Below are positions 43,537 to 51,245 of a stretch of 64,000 nucleotides of DNA, one piece after another. The notes beneath the pieces were generated by a model. It did not search any database and was not told the origin of the DNA. It worked only from the letters and a program-made list of their open reading frames with translations. The position numbers and the translations under genes were made by a program. Source of the stretch: Flavobacterium sp. ASV13 (lineage in GTDB: Bacteria > Bacteroidota > Bacteroidia > Flavobacteriales > Flavobacteriaceae); assembly GCF_000745775.1 (NCBI RefSeq), contig NZ_JQJY01000001.1:558001-622000 (forward strand). The letters are read 5' to 3'. Every line of letters starts with the position of its first letter. Positions within the stretch are counted from its first letter, which is position 1.

Positions 43537-44298
43537 TTACAATAAATTTTGTGTAAAAACTGCTCTGTTTGCACCTAAAATAATTCCCGAATTCATGTCC
43601 TGAACGAAGCCGATAATTTCAAAATCTTTAGAATTAAAACCTTTTGGCAAAGACAAGGAAACATTCCCTTTTTGATTTCCAGTCAAAGGAAAACCATTCA
43701 GACTTCTGACAATTTGAAAATGCGACAAAACATGATTGGCATTCTCTCCTCTTTTCACATTGCTTTTAGCTGCTTTTTGAATTACAGCGACATACAAACG
43801 ATTGTTTTTTGAAATCTTATTTATGCTATAATTTAAATTCAGTTTGTTTTCCTGCTGGCTTGCTTCCAAAGTTATTTCGGTTGCAGCAGGTTTTAGAAGC
43901 GCTGTCCGAATTCCGTTTTGAACCGCCGTTTCCTGAGAACCGATATAATCTATTTTGCCGTTGATAATAAGCTGTGGCGTATAAATAGGCTCTTTTTCCA
44001 TGAATTTAGCGTAATCATATTGTCGTTTTGTGTTTGCTGCATTGCTAAAAACATCTTTCCAGCCTTGTTTGTCCCAATAATCAACATGATACGACAAAAC
44101 ATAAACATTACTGTCTTTGTATTGATTCTGGATTTTCCCCATCAATTCATCTGCTGGCGGGCAACTTGAACAGCCTTCAGAAGTGTATAATTCTAAAAAA
44201 GCAAAACCTTTTTTGTCTTTATTATTTTGGCTGAAAATACTATTCCCGATTAAGAAAAACAGCATTATAAAAGCGCTTATTATTTTTATCTTTTTCAT
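43537..44298 (-). CDS. DUF1223-type secreted thioredoxin-fold protein
   Basis: 253 residues. The signal peptide (about 1-24) is followed by 'FLELYTSEGCSSCPPADELM', the DUF1223 motif with a Cys-x-x-Cys-like pair, and 'YVLSYHVDYWDKQGW', also characteristic. The redox motif suggests a thiol-dependent role in the periplasm; no substrate is established for the family. It is in the stress/detoxification neighbourhood. Confidence 0.85.
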   Translation of the reverse strand: MKKIKIISAFIMLFFLIGNSIFSQNNKDKKGFAFLELYTSEGCSSCPPADELMGKIQNQYKDSNVYVLSYHVDYWDKQGWKDVFSNAANTKRQYDYAKFMEKEPIYTPQLIINGKIDYIGSQETAVQNGIRTALLKPAATEITLEASQQENKLNLNYSINKISKNNRLYVAVIQKAAKSNVKRGENANHVLSHFQIVRSLNGFPLTGNQKGNVSLSLPKGFNSKDFEIIGFVQDMNSGIILGANRAVFTQNLL

Positions 44299-44314
44299 GA
44301 TTGTAAAGTTAAGG

Positions 44315-44385
44315 GTTAGACGTTATCAGTTAGGAGTTAAAAGTTAGTTTCGAAAACAACTCATAACTCCTAATTCATAACTTAT
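44315..44385. repeat. Heptamer-periodic array upstream of DUF1223 gene
   Basis: Reads as successive 7-mers GTTAGAC, GTTATCA, GTTAGGA, GTTAAAA, then after a gap AACTCAT, AACTCCT, AATTCAT, AACTTAT. Degenerate but in phase. It fills most of the spacer between the DUF1223 gene and Ohr gene. Confidence 0.7.
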
Positions 44386-44391
44386 AACTTT

Positions 44392-44802
44392 TTAAAGAAT
44401 ATTAAGCTCAACATTAATGTTTCCTCTTGTCGCTTTTGAATAAGGACAAGTTTGATGCGCCTGAGCTGCTAATGCTTTAGAAGTCTCCACATCCAAACCT
44501 GGCAAACTGATATTTAATCTTGCCTGTAAAGAATATTCGCCTTCCGTTACACATAAATCAACCTCAGCATCTACAGCAGTTTCTGCCGGAAGTTTAATCC
44601 CTTGTTTTGAAGCTGCGATTCCTAAAGCTCCAATAAAACAAGCCGACCAGCCGGCAGCAAATAATTGTTCTGGATTTGTCCCCGGACGTGAAGATCCCGG
44701 CGAACTTAATTTGATATTCAATTGTTCATCTGAACTTTGAGAAGCTCCTTCTCTACCACCTGTTGTGTGTGTTTTTCCTGTGTATAAAACTTTTGTTTCC
44801 AT
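44392..44802 (-). CDS. ohr: Organic hydroperoxide resistance protein
   Basis: 136 residues. The Ohr/OsmC fold carries its two redox Cys: 'FAAGWSACFIGALG' and 'AHQTCPYSKATRGN', the latter a strong Ohr signature. 'PGTNPEQLFAAGWSACF' also fits. It reduces organic hydroperoxides with lipoyl or thiol donors in the cytoplasm. No OhrR-type gene adjoins it; a MarR-family gene lies at 56 kb but is not a clear partner. A heptamer array precedes it. Confidence 0.93.
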   Translation of the reverse strand: METKVLYTGKTHTTGGREGASQSSDEQLNIKLSSPGSSRPGTNPEQLFAAGWSACFIGALGIAASKQGIKLPAETAVDAEVDLCVTEGEYSLQARLNISLPGLDVETSKALAAQAHQTCPYSKATRGNINVELNIL

Positions 44803-44812
44803 GACTTTTTTA

Positions 44813-44840
44813 ATTGTAAATTGTTAATTATTAATTGTTA
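44813..44840. repeat. Heptamer array upstream of ohr
   Basis: Four in-phase 7-mers: ATTGTAA, ATTGTTA, ATTATTA, ATTGTTA. Confidence 0.75.
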
Positions 44841-44882
44841 ATTCTGTTGTTTTGAAATTTTAATTGTGTGAATGATTTACTC

Positions 44883-45893
44883 TTATTTTGAGACATCAAT
44901 TATTGCTTGAGCAAATGATTTCGGGTCTTCTTGTGGCACGTTATGTCCGATTCCTTTTAAAATTCTGTGCTCGTATTTTCCTGTGAATTTGTTGGCATAC
45001 GCTTTTCCATCCGCGAAAGCGCCATCAAAATCGCTTCCAATTGTAATTGTTGGAACTTTAATTACAGGTTTTGAAGCCAGACGTTTTTCAAGATTGTCAT
45101 ATTTTGATTCTCCTGCTTCAAGAGATTGTCTCCATCTGTAATTGTGAATCACAATCGCCACATGATCTGGATTATCAAAAGATTGCGCTGTTTGATCGTA
45201 AGTTGCTTTATCGAAATTCCATAACGGAGAAGCGATTTTCCAGATTAATTTATTGAAATCATACGTGTTTTGAGTATAACCTTGTTTTCCTCTTTCGGTT
45301 GCGAAGTAATATTGATACCACCATCCTAATTCAGCTGTTGGAGGAAGCGGTTTTAAATTTGCTTCTAAATTTACAACTAAATAACCGCTTACTGATACTA
45401 AACCTTTTACGCGTTCTGGCCAAAGTGCCGAAACTACAACTGCTGTTCTCGCTCCCCAATCAAAACCGCCAATTACGGCTTTGTCTATTTTAAGCGCATC
45501 CATAAAAGCAATAATATCACTCGCTAAGGCCGCTTGCTGTCCATTTCTGAACGTATCTTTTGAAAGAAAGGTTGTTGTTCCGAAACCTCTTAAATAAGGC
45601 GTAAAAACGCGATATCCTTTTGCAACCAAAATCGGAACGACTTCGTTATAACTGTGAATATCATAAGGCCAGCCGTGAAGTAAAATTACTGGAGTTCCGT
45701 TTGATGGACCTGCTTCAGTATAACCTACGTTTAATAACCCAGCGTTGATTTGTTTTAAAGTTCCAAGTGAACTGTTTGCTTCAATTGTTTGTTTTGGAGC
45801 TTGTGCATTCGTTACATTCACATTCATGAAAAGAATGACAATTAAGATTGATTTTGCAAAAATGTTGTTTGTAATTTTTAATAGCGTTTTCAT
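44883..45893 (-). CDS. Secreted epoxide-hydrolase-like alpha/beta hydrolase
   Basis: 336 residues. The signal peptide (about 1-31, ending 'VTNAQ') puts it outside the cytoplasm. Oxyanion motif 'HGWPYD' and nucleophile elbow 'IGGFDWGARTA', where Asp replaces Ser as in epoxide hydrolases and haloalkane dehalogenases; the catalytic His is in 'KGIGHNVPQEDP'. Its promoter carries the direct-repeat operator at 45979, shared with DoxX and the other epoxide hydrolase, so the three are probably induced together. Confidence 0.87.
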   Translation of the reverse strand: MKTLLKITNNIFAKSILIVILFMNVNVTNAQAPKQTIEANSSLGTLKQINAGLLNVGYTEAGPSNGTPVILLHGWPYDIHSYNEVVPILVAKGYRVFTPYLRGFGTTTFLSKDTFRNGQQAALASDIIAFMDALKIDKAVIGGFDWGARTAVVVSALWPERVKGLVSVSGYLVVNLEANLKPLPPTAELGWWYQYYFATERGKQGYTQNTYDFNKLIWKIASPLWNFDKATYDQTAQSFDNPDHVAIVIHNYRWRQSLEAGESKYDNLEKRLASKPVIKVPTITIGSDFDGAFADGKAYANKFTGKYEHRILKGIGHNVPQEDPKSFAQAIIDVSK

Positions 45894-45937
45894 AATTTTA
45901 TTTTTTTGATTAGTTGATTATCAGTTAATTTCTTCGT

Positions 45938-46012
45938 CAAAGGTATCTTGACAATCCTCGTTTTAAAAGGAGAAAAAAGGTGAAGTGGACAAAGTTTGGG
46001 GTGAAATGGACA
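45938..46012 (-). promoter_or_regulatory. Direct-repeat operator and -7 box of the hydrolase gene
   Basis: Plus-strand GGTGAAGTGGACA (45979) and GGTGAAATGGACA (46000) are 21 bp apart; in gene direction TGTCC..TTCACC. TACCTTTG (minus strand, 45938-45945) lies exactly 33 bp beyond the nearer half-site. No good TTG -33 box, as expected if an activator replaces it. Confidence 0.78.
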
Positions 46013-46052
46013 GGCTTTTAGTTATGAGTTATGAGTTATTGAATGCTGGTGA

Positions 46053-46179
46053 TTTAACCGCAAAGCACGCAAAGTTTTTTTGGCTCGTAAGGCTTTGTAA
46101 AAGCGCAAAGAACGCAAAGCTAGATGTTGAACAAAATTTTGCGCCCTTTGCGTATGCCTTAGCGTTCTTTGCGGTTAAA
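46053..46179. repeat. AACCGCAAAG element, copy B
   Basis: Ends are TTTAACCGCAAAG and CTTTGCGGTTAAA (46053 and 46167-46179) with internal GCGCAAAG/CTTTGCG motifs. Preceded by GTTATGA GTTATGA GTTATTG heptamers and a GCTGGTGATT flank shared with copy C. The plus-strand ORF that spans it (45985-46206) is only a translation of this repeat. Confidence 0.88.
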
Positions 46180-46200
46180 CCATCCGCATTTCAACCTGAA

Positions 46201-46228
46201 ACTTGAAACTTGAAACTTGAAACTTGAA
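46201..46228. repeat. Heptamer array (ACTTGAA)4
   Basis: Four exact ACTTGAA copies, with partial units on both sides (46195-46236), ending at the stop of the cupin gene. Confidence 0.95.
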
Positions 46229-46236
46229 ACCTTAAA

Positions 46237-46650
46237 CTATTTCTTCAAAACCAAAACAGGTTTTCCTTTTTCTACAACATAAGTTGCCAATTCTGAAGCT
46301 TTTGCATTTGTATTATTTCTTGCTGAATGCACAACGCCTGCCGGGATAAAAAGAACTTCTCCAGCTTTTAGTGTAACTGGCGCCTGACCTTCAACCTCAT
46401 ATTCTAATGAACCTTCGAGTACGTAAATAATCTCTTCGCCCGGATGAAAATGTTTCCCAAAAGCCGAATGTGCTTCAAAATCTATTCTGGCCTGAACCGC
46501 TTCACGTCCCGGAACGCTTAAATCATGTTTTTGTAAATCGGTGCGTTTTATTCCGTTTTGAGCTGCAATTTGATTCGGAATCAAAAAGGCTATTATTCCT
46601 AAAATGATGATCGCGATTATTACCCAGGTTTTTTGTTTTTTAGTTTCCAT
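46237..46650 (-). CDS. Membrane-anchored or exported cupin
   Basis: 137 residues. One N-terminal hydrophobic segment (about 8-27, 'WVIIAIIILGIIAFLI') is followed by a small cupin barrel: first motif 'KHFHPGEEIIYVLEGSLEYEV' with two His and Glu, and second motif 'FIPAGVVHSARN'. Metal ligands are present, so it may be an enzyme or a binding protein. It faces the periplasm. It lies 34 bp after the upstream epoxide hydrolase gene and is likely cotranscribed. Confidence 0.85.
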   Translation of the reverse strand: METKKQKTWVIIAIIILGIIAFLIPNQIAAQNGIKRTDLQKHDLSVPGREAVQARIDFEAHSAFGKHFHPGEEIIYVLEGSLEYEVEGQAPVTLKAGEVLFIPAGVVHSARNNTNAKASELATYVVEKGKPVLVLKK

Positions 46651-46684
46651 AACTTTTTATTTAGTGATTAGTTAATTTTTAGCA

Positions 46685-47992
46685 TTAGTGTTTTCCTCTT
46701 AATCCTCTAAAAGCGTCACGAAGTTCAACTGTAAAGATTTGTGGTTCTTCCCATGATGCGAAATGTCCGCCTTTGCTTACTTCATTGTAGTAAGACAGGT
46801 TTTTATATGCTTTTTCAGCCCAGCTTTTTGGTGCCTGATAAATCTCTCCAGGAAAAACTGTAATCGCAACCGGAATTTTAATATCGGCTGTTTTTTGTTC
46901 CAAAGCATTGAAATTATTGTTGTTATTTTCCCAATACAATTGTGCTGAAGAATTAGCGGTATTTGTCAGCCAATACAATGAAATATCATCCAGCATTTCG
47001 TCTTTTGTAAGCGATTTTTCGGCATTTCCTCCGCTGTAGGTCCAATCGTTAAATTTGTCTAGGAAAAACGAAGCCAAACCAACCGGAGAATCCGTCAATC
47101 CATAACCCAAAGTCTGCGGACGCGTTACCATCATTCCGGCATAACCACCACCTTTTGTATACAATTTGTTAAGCGAATTAAACGCCGCTTTTTCCTTAAC
47201 CGATAATCCTGCGGGAGCTGAATCACCATTTTTTAAAGCTTTGGCAATATCTGCAGGAACTGTAGCCGGCATGTTTACGTGAATTCCTAATAAACCTTCC
47301 GGAGCTTGGCGCGCCATAGCATCAGCAATTACTGAACCCCAGTCACCACCTTGCGAAACATAATGTTTGTAACCTAATCGTTTCATTAAAACATCCCAGG
47401 CGTTTCCAATTTTTTCTGGCCCCCAACCTGTTCCTTTTGGTTTTTCAGAAAAACCGTAACCCGGCATTGAAGGAATAACCAAATCAAAAGCATCTTCCGC
47501 TTTTCCACCATAAGCAGTTGGATCTGTCAATGGTCCAATTACTTTTAAAAGTTCAAAAAATGAACCCGGCCATCCGTGAGTAATGATCAACGGTAAAGCA
47601 TTTTTTTGTTTTGATTTGATATGGATGAATTGAATATCCAGTCCATCGATGTTGGTTACAAATTGAGGAAGTGCATTTAATTTGTCTTCTGTTTTGTGCC
47701 AGTCGTAATCGGTTCCCCAATATTTAACCAAGTTCTGAATCTGATCTAATTTTACTCCCTGTGCTTGATCTGTTACTGTTTCTTTTTCCGGCCATCTGGT
47801 AGCATTTACACGATTGCGAAGATCTGTAATCGCTTCCTGTGAAATGCTGATGTGATACGGACGAATTAAACTAGCATCTGATGGAGATTGTTTGTCTTTA
47901 TTTTGAGCAAAAGAAACGGAAGCTGCCAACATAAAAGCGCCGGTTGCAATTGCGTTTATAAAACTGTGTCTGTTTTTTTGAAGTGTTTTCAT
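46685..47992 (-). CDS. Microsomal-type epoxide hydrolase, exported
   Basis: 435 residues. The signal peptide (about 1-29, ending 'SFAQ') and the EHN N-terminal region ('RNRVNATRWPEKE', 'YDWHKTEDKLNALPQFV') are followed by an alpha/beta hydrolase core with oxyanion 'THGWPGSFFE' and nucleophile elbow 'SQGGDWGSVIA' (Asp). C-terminal 'KGGHFASWEEP' gives the catalytic His. Length and order match the soluble/juvenile hormone-type epoxide hydrolase family. Its promoter has the same direct-repeat operator (48079) as the 45.9-kb hydrolase and DoxX. The cupin gene follows. Confidence 0.93.
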   Translation of the reverse strand: MKTLQKNRHSFINAIATGAFMLAASVSFAQNKDKQSPSDASLIRPYHISISQEAITDLRNRVNATRWPEKETVTDQAQGVKLDQIQNLVKYWGTDYDWHKTEDKLNALPQFVTNIDGLDIQFIHIKSKQKNALPLIITHGWPGSFFELLKVIGPLTDPTAYGGKAEDAFDLVIPSMPGYGFSEKPKGTGWGPEKIGNAWDVLMKRLGYKHYVSQGGDWGSVIADAMARQAPEGLLGIHVNMPATVPADIAKALKNGDSAPAGLSVKEKAAFNSLNKLYTKGGGYAGMMVTRPQTLGYGLTDSPVGLASFFLDKFNDWTYSGGNAEKSLTKDEMLDDISLYWLTNTANSSAQLYWENNNNNFNALEQKTADIKIPVAITVFPGEIYQAPKSWAEKAYKNLSYYNEVSKGGHFASWEEPQIFTVELRDAFRGLRGKH

Positions 47993-48037
47993 TTTTTTTT
48001 GATTTTTAAATTATGAGTTATCAGTTAATTTCTTCGT

Positions 48038-48112
48038 CAAAAGTATTTCGATAACCCTTCTTACGAAATCAGAAAACAGTCCAAACGGACGAAGTTGGAG
48101 GTGAAATGGACA
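48038..48112 (-). promoter_or_regulatory. Direct-repeat operator and -7 box of the epoxide hydrolase gene
   Basis: GGTGAAATGGACA (48100, plus strand) and a weaker half-site with AAACGGAC (from 48079) are 21 bp apart. TACTTTTG (minus, 48038-48045) is exactly 33 bp away from the nearer half-site. Flanking DNA (48003-48302) resembles 45900-46180, so the two promoter regions look like a segmental duplication. Confidence 0.75.
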
Positions 48113-48166
48113 GTCTTTGAGTTAGGAGTTTTGAATTATGAGTTATGAGTTTTTGCATGCTGGTGA

Positions 48167-48302
48167 TTTAACCGCAATCCCGATAGCTATCGGGAGCAAA
48201 GATTTTTAACTCATCTGGCTTAAAAAAACGCAAAAATCGCAAAGCTATGTGTATCATAACTTTGCGACCTTTGCGTAAACCTTAGCGCGCTTTGCGGTTA
48301 AA
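48167..48302. repeat. AACCGCAAAG element, copy C, with an 18-bp palindrome inserted
   Basis: Bounded by TTTAACCGCAA and CTTTGCGGTTAAA (48290-48302). The left end is interrupted by TCCCGATAGCTATCGGGA (48178-48195), a perfect 18-bp palindrome also seen in near form at 43183. Flank GATTTAACCGC is shared with copy B. Confidence 0.85.
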
Positions 48303-48306
48303 AATC

Positions 48307-48334
48307 AACTCATAACTCATAATTCATAATTCAT
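48307..48334. repeat. Heptamer array (AACTCAT)2(AATTCAT)2
   Basis: Four in-phase 7-mers placed just before the SDR stop at 48340. Confidence 0.9.
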
Positions 48335-48339
48335 AACTT

Positions 48340-49083
48340 TTAAGCAAGCACCATTCCCCCATCCATAATGAAATCAGCGCCGGTGATGAATTTTGCTGCG
48401 TCGCTGGTTAAATAGGAAACCATTTTAGCAACATCTTCCGCTTTGCCCATTTCTTTAAGTGGTACTTTTTCTATTACGACATCCATAATACCTTTTACGG
48501 TGGTTTCGTCTAAACCGACTTTTTTCATTACTTCTGTTTCTGTTGGACCCGGACTAACGGAATTCACTCTTATTTTTCGTGGCGCTAATTCCAACGCAGC
48601 CGATTTCATAACCGAATTCAAAGCCGTTTTACTCGCCGAATAAACCGAAGATCCCGGCCCCGGCATACTCGCAGTATTCGAAGAAAGAAATACCACTGAA
48701 GCACCGTCTTTTAAAACCGGAATAAATTTGCTTAAAGTAAAATAAGCGCCTCGCAAATTAACATTCATAATACTATCATACAATTCCTCAGAAGTTTGTT
48801 CGATAGTTCCCAGACCCGCAATTCCGGCATTGATAAAAAGAATATCAACCGTGCCGAAATCTGCTTTCATTTTAGCAACCAGATTCTCAATATCTGAAAC
48901 ATTTGCTTGATCTGCGGTAATTGCTGTAACGCCTAATTCCTGCGCAGCTTTTTCAATTGCTTCTTTTCGTCTTCCGGTGATAATAACCTGTGCGCCTTGC
49001 TCTTTTAATTGTTTTGCTGTTGCGTAACCTATACCGCTGTTTCCGCCTGTAATTACCGCTACTTTATCTTTTAAATTGTCCAT
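48340..49083 (-). CDS. Short-chain dehydrogenase/reductase
   Basis: 247 residues. Canonical SDR: Rossmann 'ITGGNSGIGYATAKQL', 'INAGIAGLG', Ser in 'VVFLSSNTASMPGPG', catalytic 'VYSASKTAL' (Tyr and Lys), and C-terminal 'FITGADFIMDGGMV'. Unlike the SDR at 36.4 kb, the active site is complete. Substrate unknown. Heptamer repeats separate it from the epoxide hydrolase region. Confidence 0.93.
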   Translation of the reverse strand: MDNLKDKVAVITGGNSGIGYATAKQLKEQGAQVIITGRRKEAIEKAAQELGVTAITADQANVSDIENLVAKMKADFGTVDILFINAGIAGLGTIEQTSEELYDSIMNVNLRGAYFTLSKFIPVLKDGASVVFLSSNTASMPGPGSSVYSASKTALNSVMKSAALELAPRKIRVNSVSPGPTETEVMKKVGLDETTVKGIMDVVIEKVPLKEMGKAEDVAKMVSYLTSDAAKFITGADFIMDGGMVLA

Positions 49084-49192
49084 TGTTTTTATGTTTTTAA
49101 ATTAATGGGACAAAGTTAGATTGGAAATTAGGTTGTTTTTTTGGTGGTATCATTGAGTATACTGGCTTTATGTTTTTTTGATGATGAATTAG

Positions 49193-49272
49193 GAGCTGTT
49201 TCCTTCTGTACGCTATATCTTTTGTGGTGAACCCCGGCACAAAAGGATGCCGCTTCCATCAGGGCTAGGGAA
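49193..49272. other. GC-rich stem-loop element upstream of the VgrG gene
   Basis: A patch of higher GC than its surroundings. It contains CTTTTGTG (49219-49226) pairing with CACAAAAG (49238-49245) over an 11-base loop, followed by GGATGCCGCTTCCATCAGGG. No gene. I recall similar structured sequences scattered in Flavobacterium genomes, but did not verify it. It marks the left side of the VgrG/effector island; the remainder of this 356-bp gap is AT-rich and shows nothing else. Confidence 0.55.
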
Positions 49273-49439
49273 TTCGCTTTTATAAGAAGCAGTTTTAAAA
49301 CAAACCTTATTCTATTGTTTTTAAACCTTATAAAGGCAATTTATCAAAAATTACAAGTATAACTTCACATACTTGGCATAACCCACTTTCAACGGAAAAA
49401 CCAAAATTCTTTTATTACTTAACCAATCACCAAAAATTT

Positions 49440-51242
49440 ATGGCACATTTCTCAGACCAGGTTCACATTACTATTGGAGGCTTTACTCAAAACATTATTT
49501 ATTATGATTTGAAGCTGTCGCAAAAAATGGCAGATCATCATTACTTTTCATTTGTCTGGAAATATAACGCAAAAGCAGTCATACCTGCTGCAGAGCAGGA
49601 CAAGGCAATGAAAAGCTACAATGGGAACGAAGTTATTTTTACTTTCAAAAGCCTGACAGGAATCAAACTGATGAGCAAAGGCATCATAACCGGACTGACT
49701 TCGATAGACAGGAACGGAAGCCCGGTCGGACTTCACGTGAACGGTACAAGCCACAGTATTGTGATTGACGGTATGCCAAAATGCAGAACCTATTTGGAAA
49801 GAGGAATGGATGATATTGTGTTGGATCTTTTGTCTGAAGGCCCAACGGAGTTTTATCAGAGAGATGCAATCAGGTCGACTTATTTGAAGGAATTCAGTTA
49901 TATGGCACAGTACAACGAATCCAATTTCAATTTTCTCAAAAGATTGGCGCAGCGTTACGGCCAGTGGTTTTATTTTGACGGAATGCGCATGCAGTTCGGA
50001 CAAATCAAAAACACAAAGATAAAACTCATCAACGGAGCATCACTTCATGACTTTACCATACAGACCAATATGAGTGCGCATAAAATTTCGCTGGCAGGCT
50101 ACGATTACAGCATTGCAGCCAATATCCGAAATTCATCAGCCAGAACCACATCAGGAAGTAAAGACGGTTTAGCATCAAATATTGGGTTTAATCAAGGAAC
50201 CGTTGCCCAGCCTGATCTGACTATCGGAGCCTATACCAACAATGCACAGAGCAAAGACGAGTTGGAAGAAATGGTTGCACTGCAAACAGCAGCAAGCGAT
50301 GCCAACAGTGTATATTACAGCGGAATATCTTATTTTCCGTTGGGACTAGGACAAATGTTTACAATCATAGACGAAAATACAGAACGCCATCTGGTTTGTA
50401 TAGAAGCGACACACCACTCAGAAGTACACGGAAACTACACCTGCGAATTCAAAGCAATTCCAGACGATGTCTCCGCTCCGCATTATACAGACACAAAAGT
50501 TTTTGCCAGAGCAGAAACCCAACCGGCAAAAATAAAAGACAACAATGATCCTGAAGGACTCGGACGCGTTAGAGTTGAATTCTACTGGTCATCAGGAAGT
50601 ACGTCAAGCAAATGGATTAGAATGATTCAGCCTCATACAGGAGGCGGAAAAGGATTTTATTTTATTCCAGAAATTGGTGAGGAAGTTTTGGTTGGCTTTG
50701 AAGGAGGAAATGCTCAGTGTCCTTATGTTATGGGAGCGCATTATAACGGACAAGCAAAATCAGATTTTTATGATTCCAAAAACAGAATTAAAGGTTGGAA
50801 ACTTCTTTTTGGCCAATTATTTAAATTCATAGAAAAAGTTGGCATCTGGCTTTCAGACCCAAGTGGTAATGAATTGCACATGAATGAAGAAACTAAAAGT
50901 ACGACCTTGACTGTACCTGAAACTTTGACGCTTAACTGCAAAAATTTAATCATCAATGCTTCTGAGAGTATTATGACTACAGCGGGAACAAACATTTTAG
51001 AAAGTGCAGGAGAAAATCACACAAGCAAAGCTGGAGCAAATATGGTACAAAGCGCAAATGAAGATTATCTTTTAACGGCAAAGAATATAACAAAACTCGC
51101 CAGTGATAACTATTCAACAGATGCGAAAGACATTTCTAGAAATGCTTCTGGGAAAATACAGTCTTTTTCAGAAGAAAATCATATTCAGAATAGCAAAGGA
51201 AATATTAATAATCACTCAGGTGAAAATTCTATAAACTCATAA
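49440..51242 (+). CDS. vgrG: Type VI secretion VgrG spike protein (T6SSiii type)
   Basis: 600 residues. The gp27-like base (about 1-330: 'DIVLDLLSEGPTEFYQRD', 'YNESNFNFLKRLAQRYGQWFYFDG') is followed by a gp5-like OB fold ('EGLGRVRVEFYW', 'FIPEIGEEVLVGFEGGNAQCPYVMG') and a C-terminal beta-helix-like repeat region (about 480-600) rich in Ser, Asn and Ala. It caps the secretion tube and carries effectors. No T6SS structural gene is in the window, so this is an orphan VgrG island with effector and immunity genes directly downstream. Confidence 0.93.
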   Translation: MAHFSDQVHITIGGFTQNIIYYDLKLSQKMADHHYFSFVWKYNAKAVIPAAEQDKAMKSYNGNEVIFTFKSLTGIKLMSKGIITGLTSIDRNGSPVGLHVNGTSHSIVIDGMPKCRTYLERGMDDIVLDLLSEGPTEFYQRDAIRSTYLKEFSYMAQYNESNFNFLKRLAQRYGQWFYFDGMRMQFGQIKNTKIKLINGASLHDFTIQTNMSAHKISLAGYDYSIAANIRNSSARTTSGSKDGLASNIGFNQGTVAQPDLTIGAYTNNAQSKDELEEMVALQTAASDANSVYYSGISYFPLGLGQMFTIIDENTERHLVCIEATHHSEVHGNYTCEFKAIPDDVSAPHYTDTKVFARAETQPAKIKDNNDPEGLGRVRVEFYWSSGSTSSKWIRMIQPHTGGGKGFYFIPEIGEEVLVGFEGGNAQCPYVMGAHYNGQAKSDFYDSKNRIKGWKLLFGQLFKFIEKVGIWLSDPSGNELHMNEETKSTTLTVPETLTLNCKNLIINASESIMTTAGTNILESAGENHTSKAGANMVQSANEDYLLTAKNITKLASDNYSTDAKDISRNASGKIQSFSEENHIQNSKGNINNHSGENSINS

Positions 51243-51245
51243 TCT

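Noticed and set aside
45985..46206. Plus-strand ORF of 73 codons (beginning MDKVWGEMDR)
   Set aside because: It is a translation of the AACCGCAAAG repeat copy B and its flanks; the codons follow the repeat and no start signal is present.
49548..50003. Minus-strand ORF of 151 codons within vgrG
   Set aside because: Opposite-strand shadow; vgrG is strongly supported by its domains and operon.
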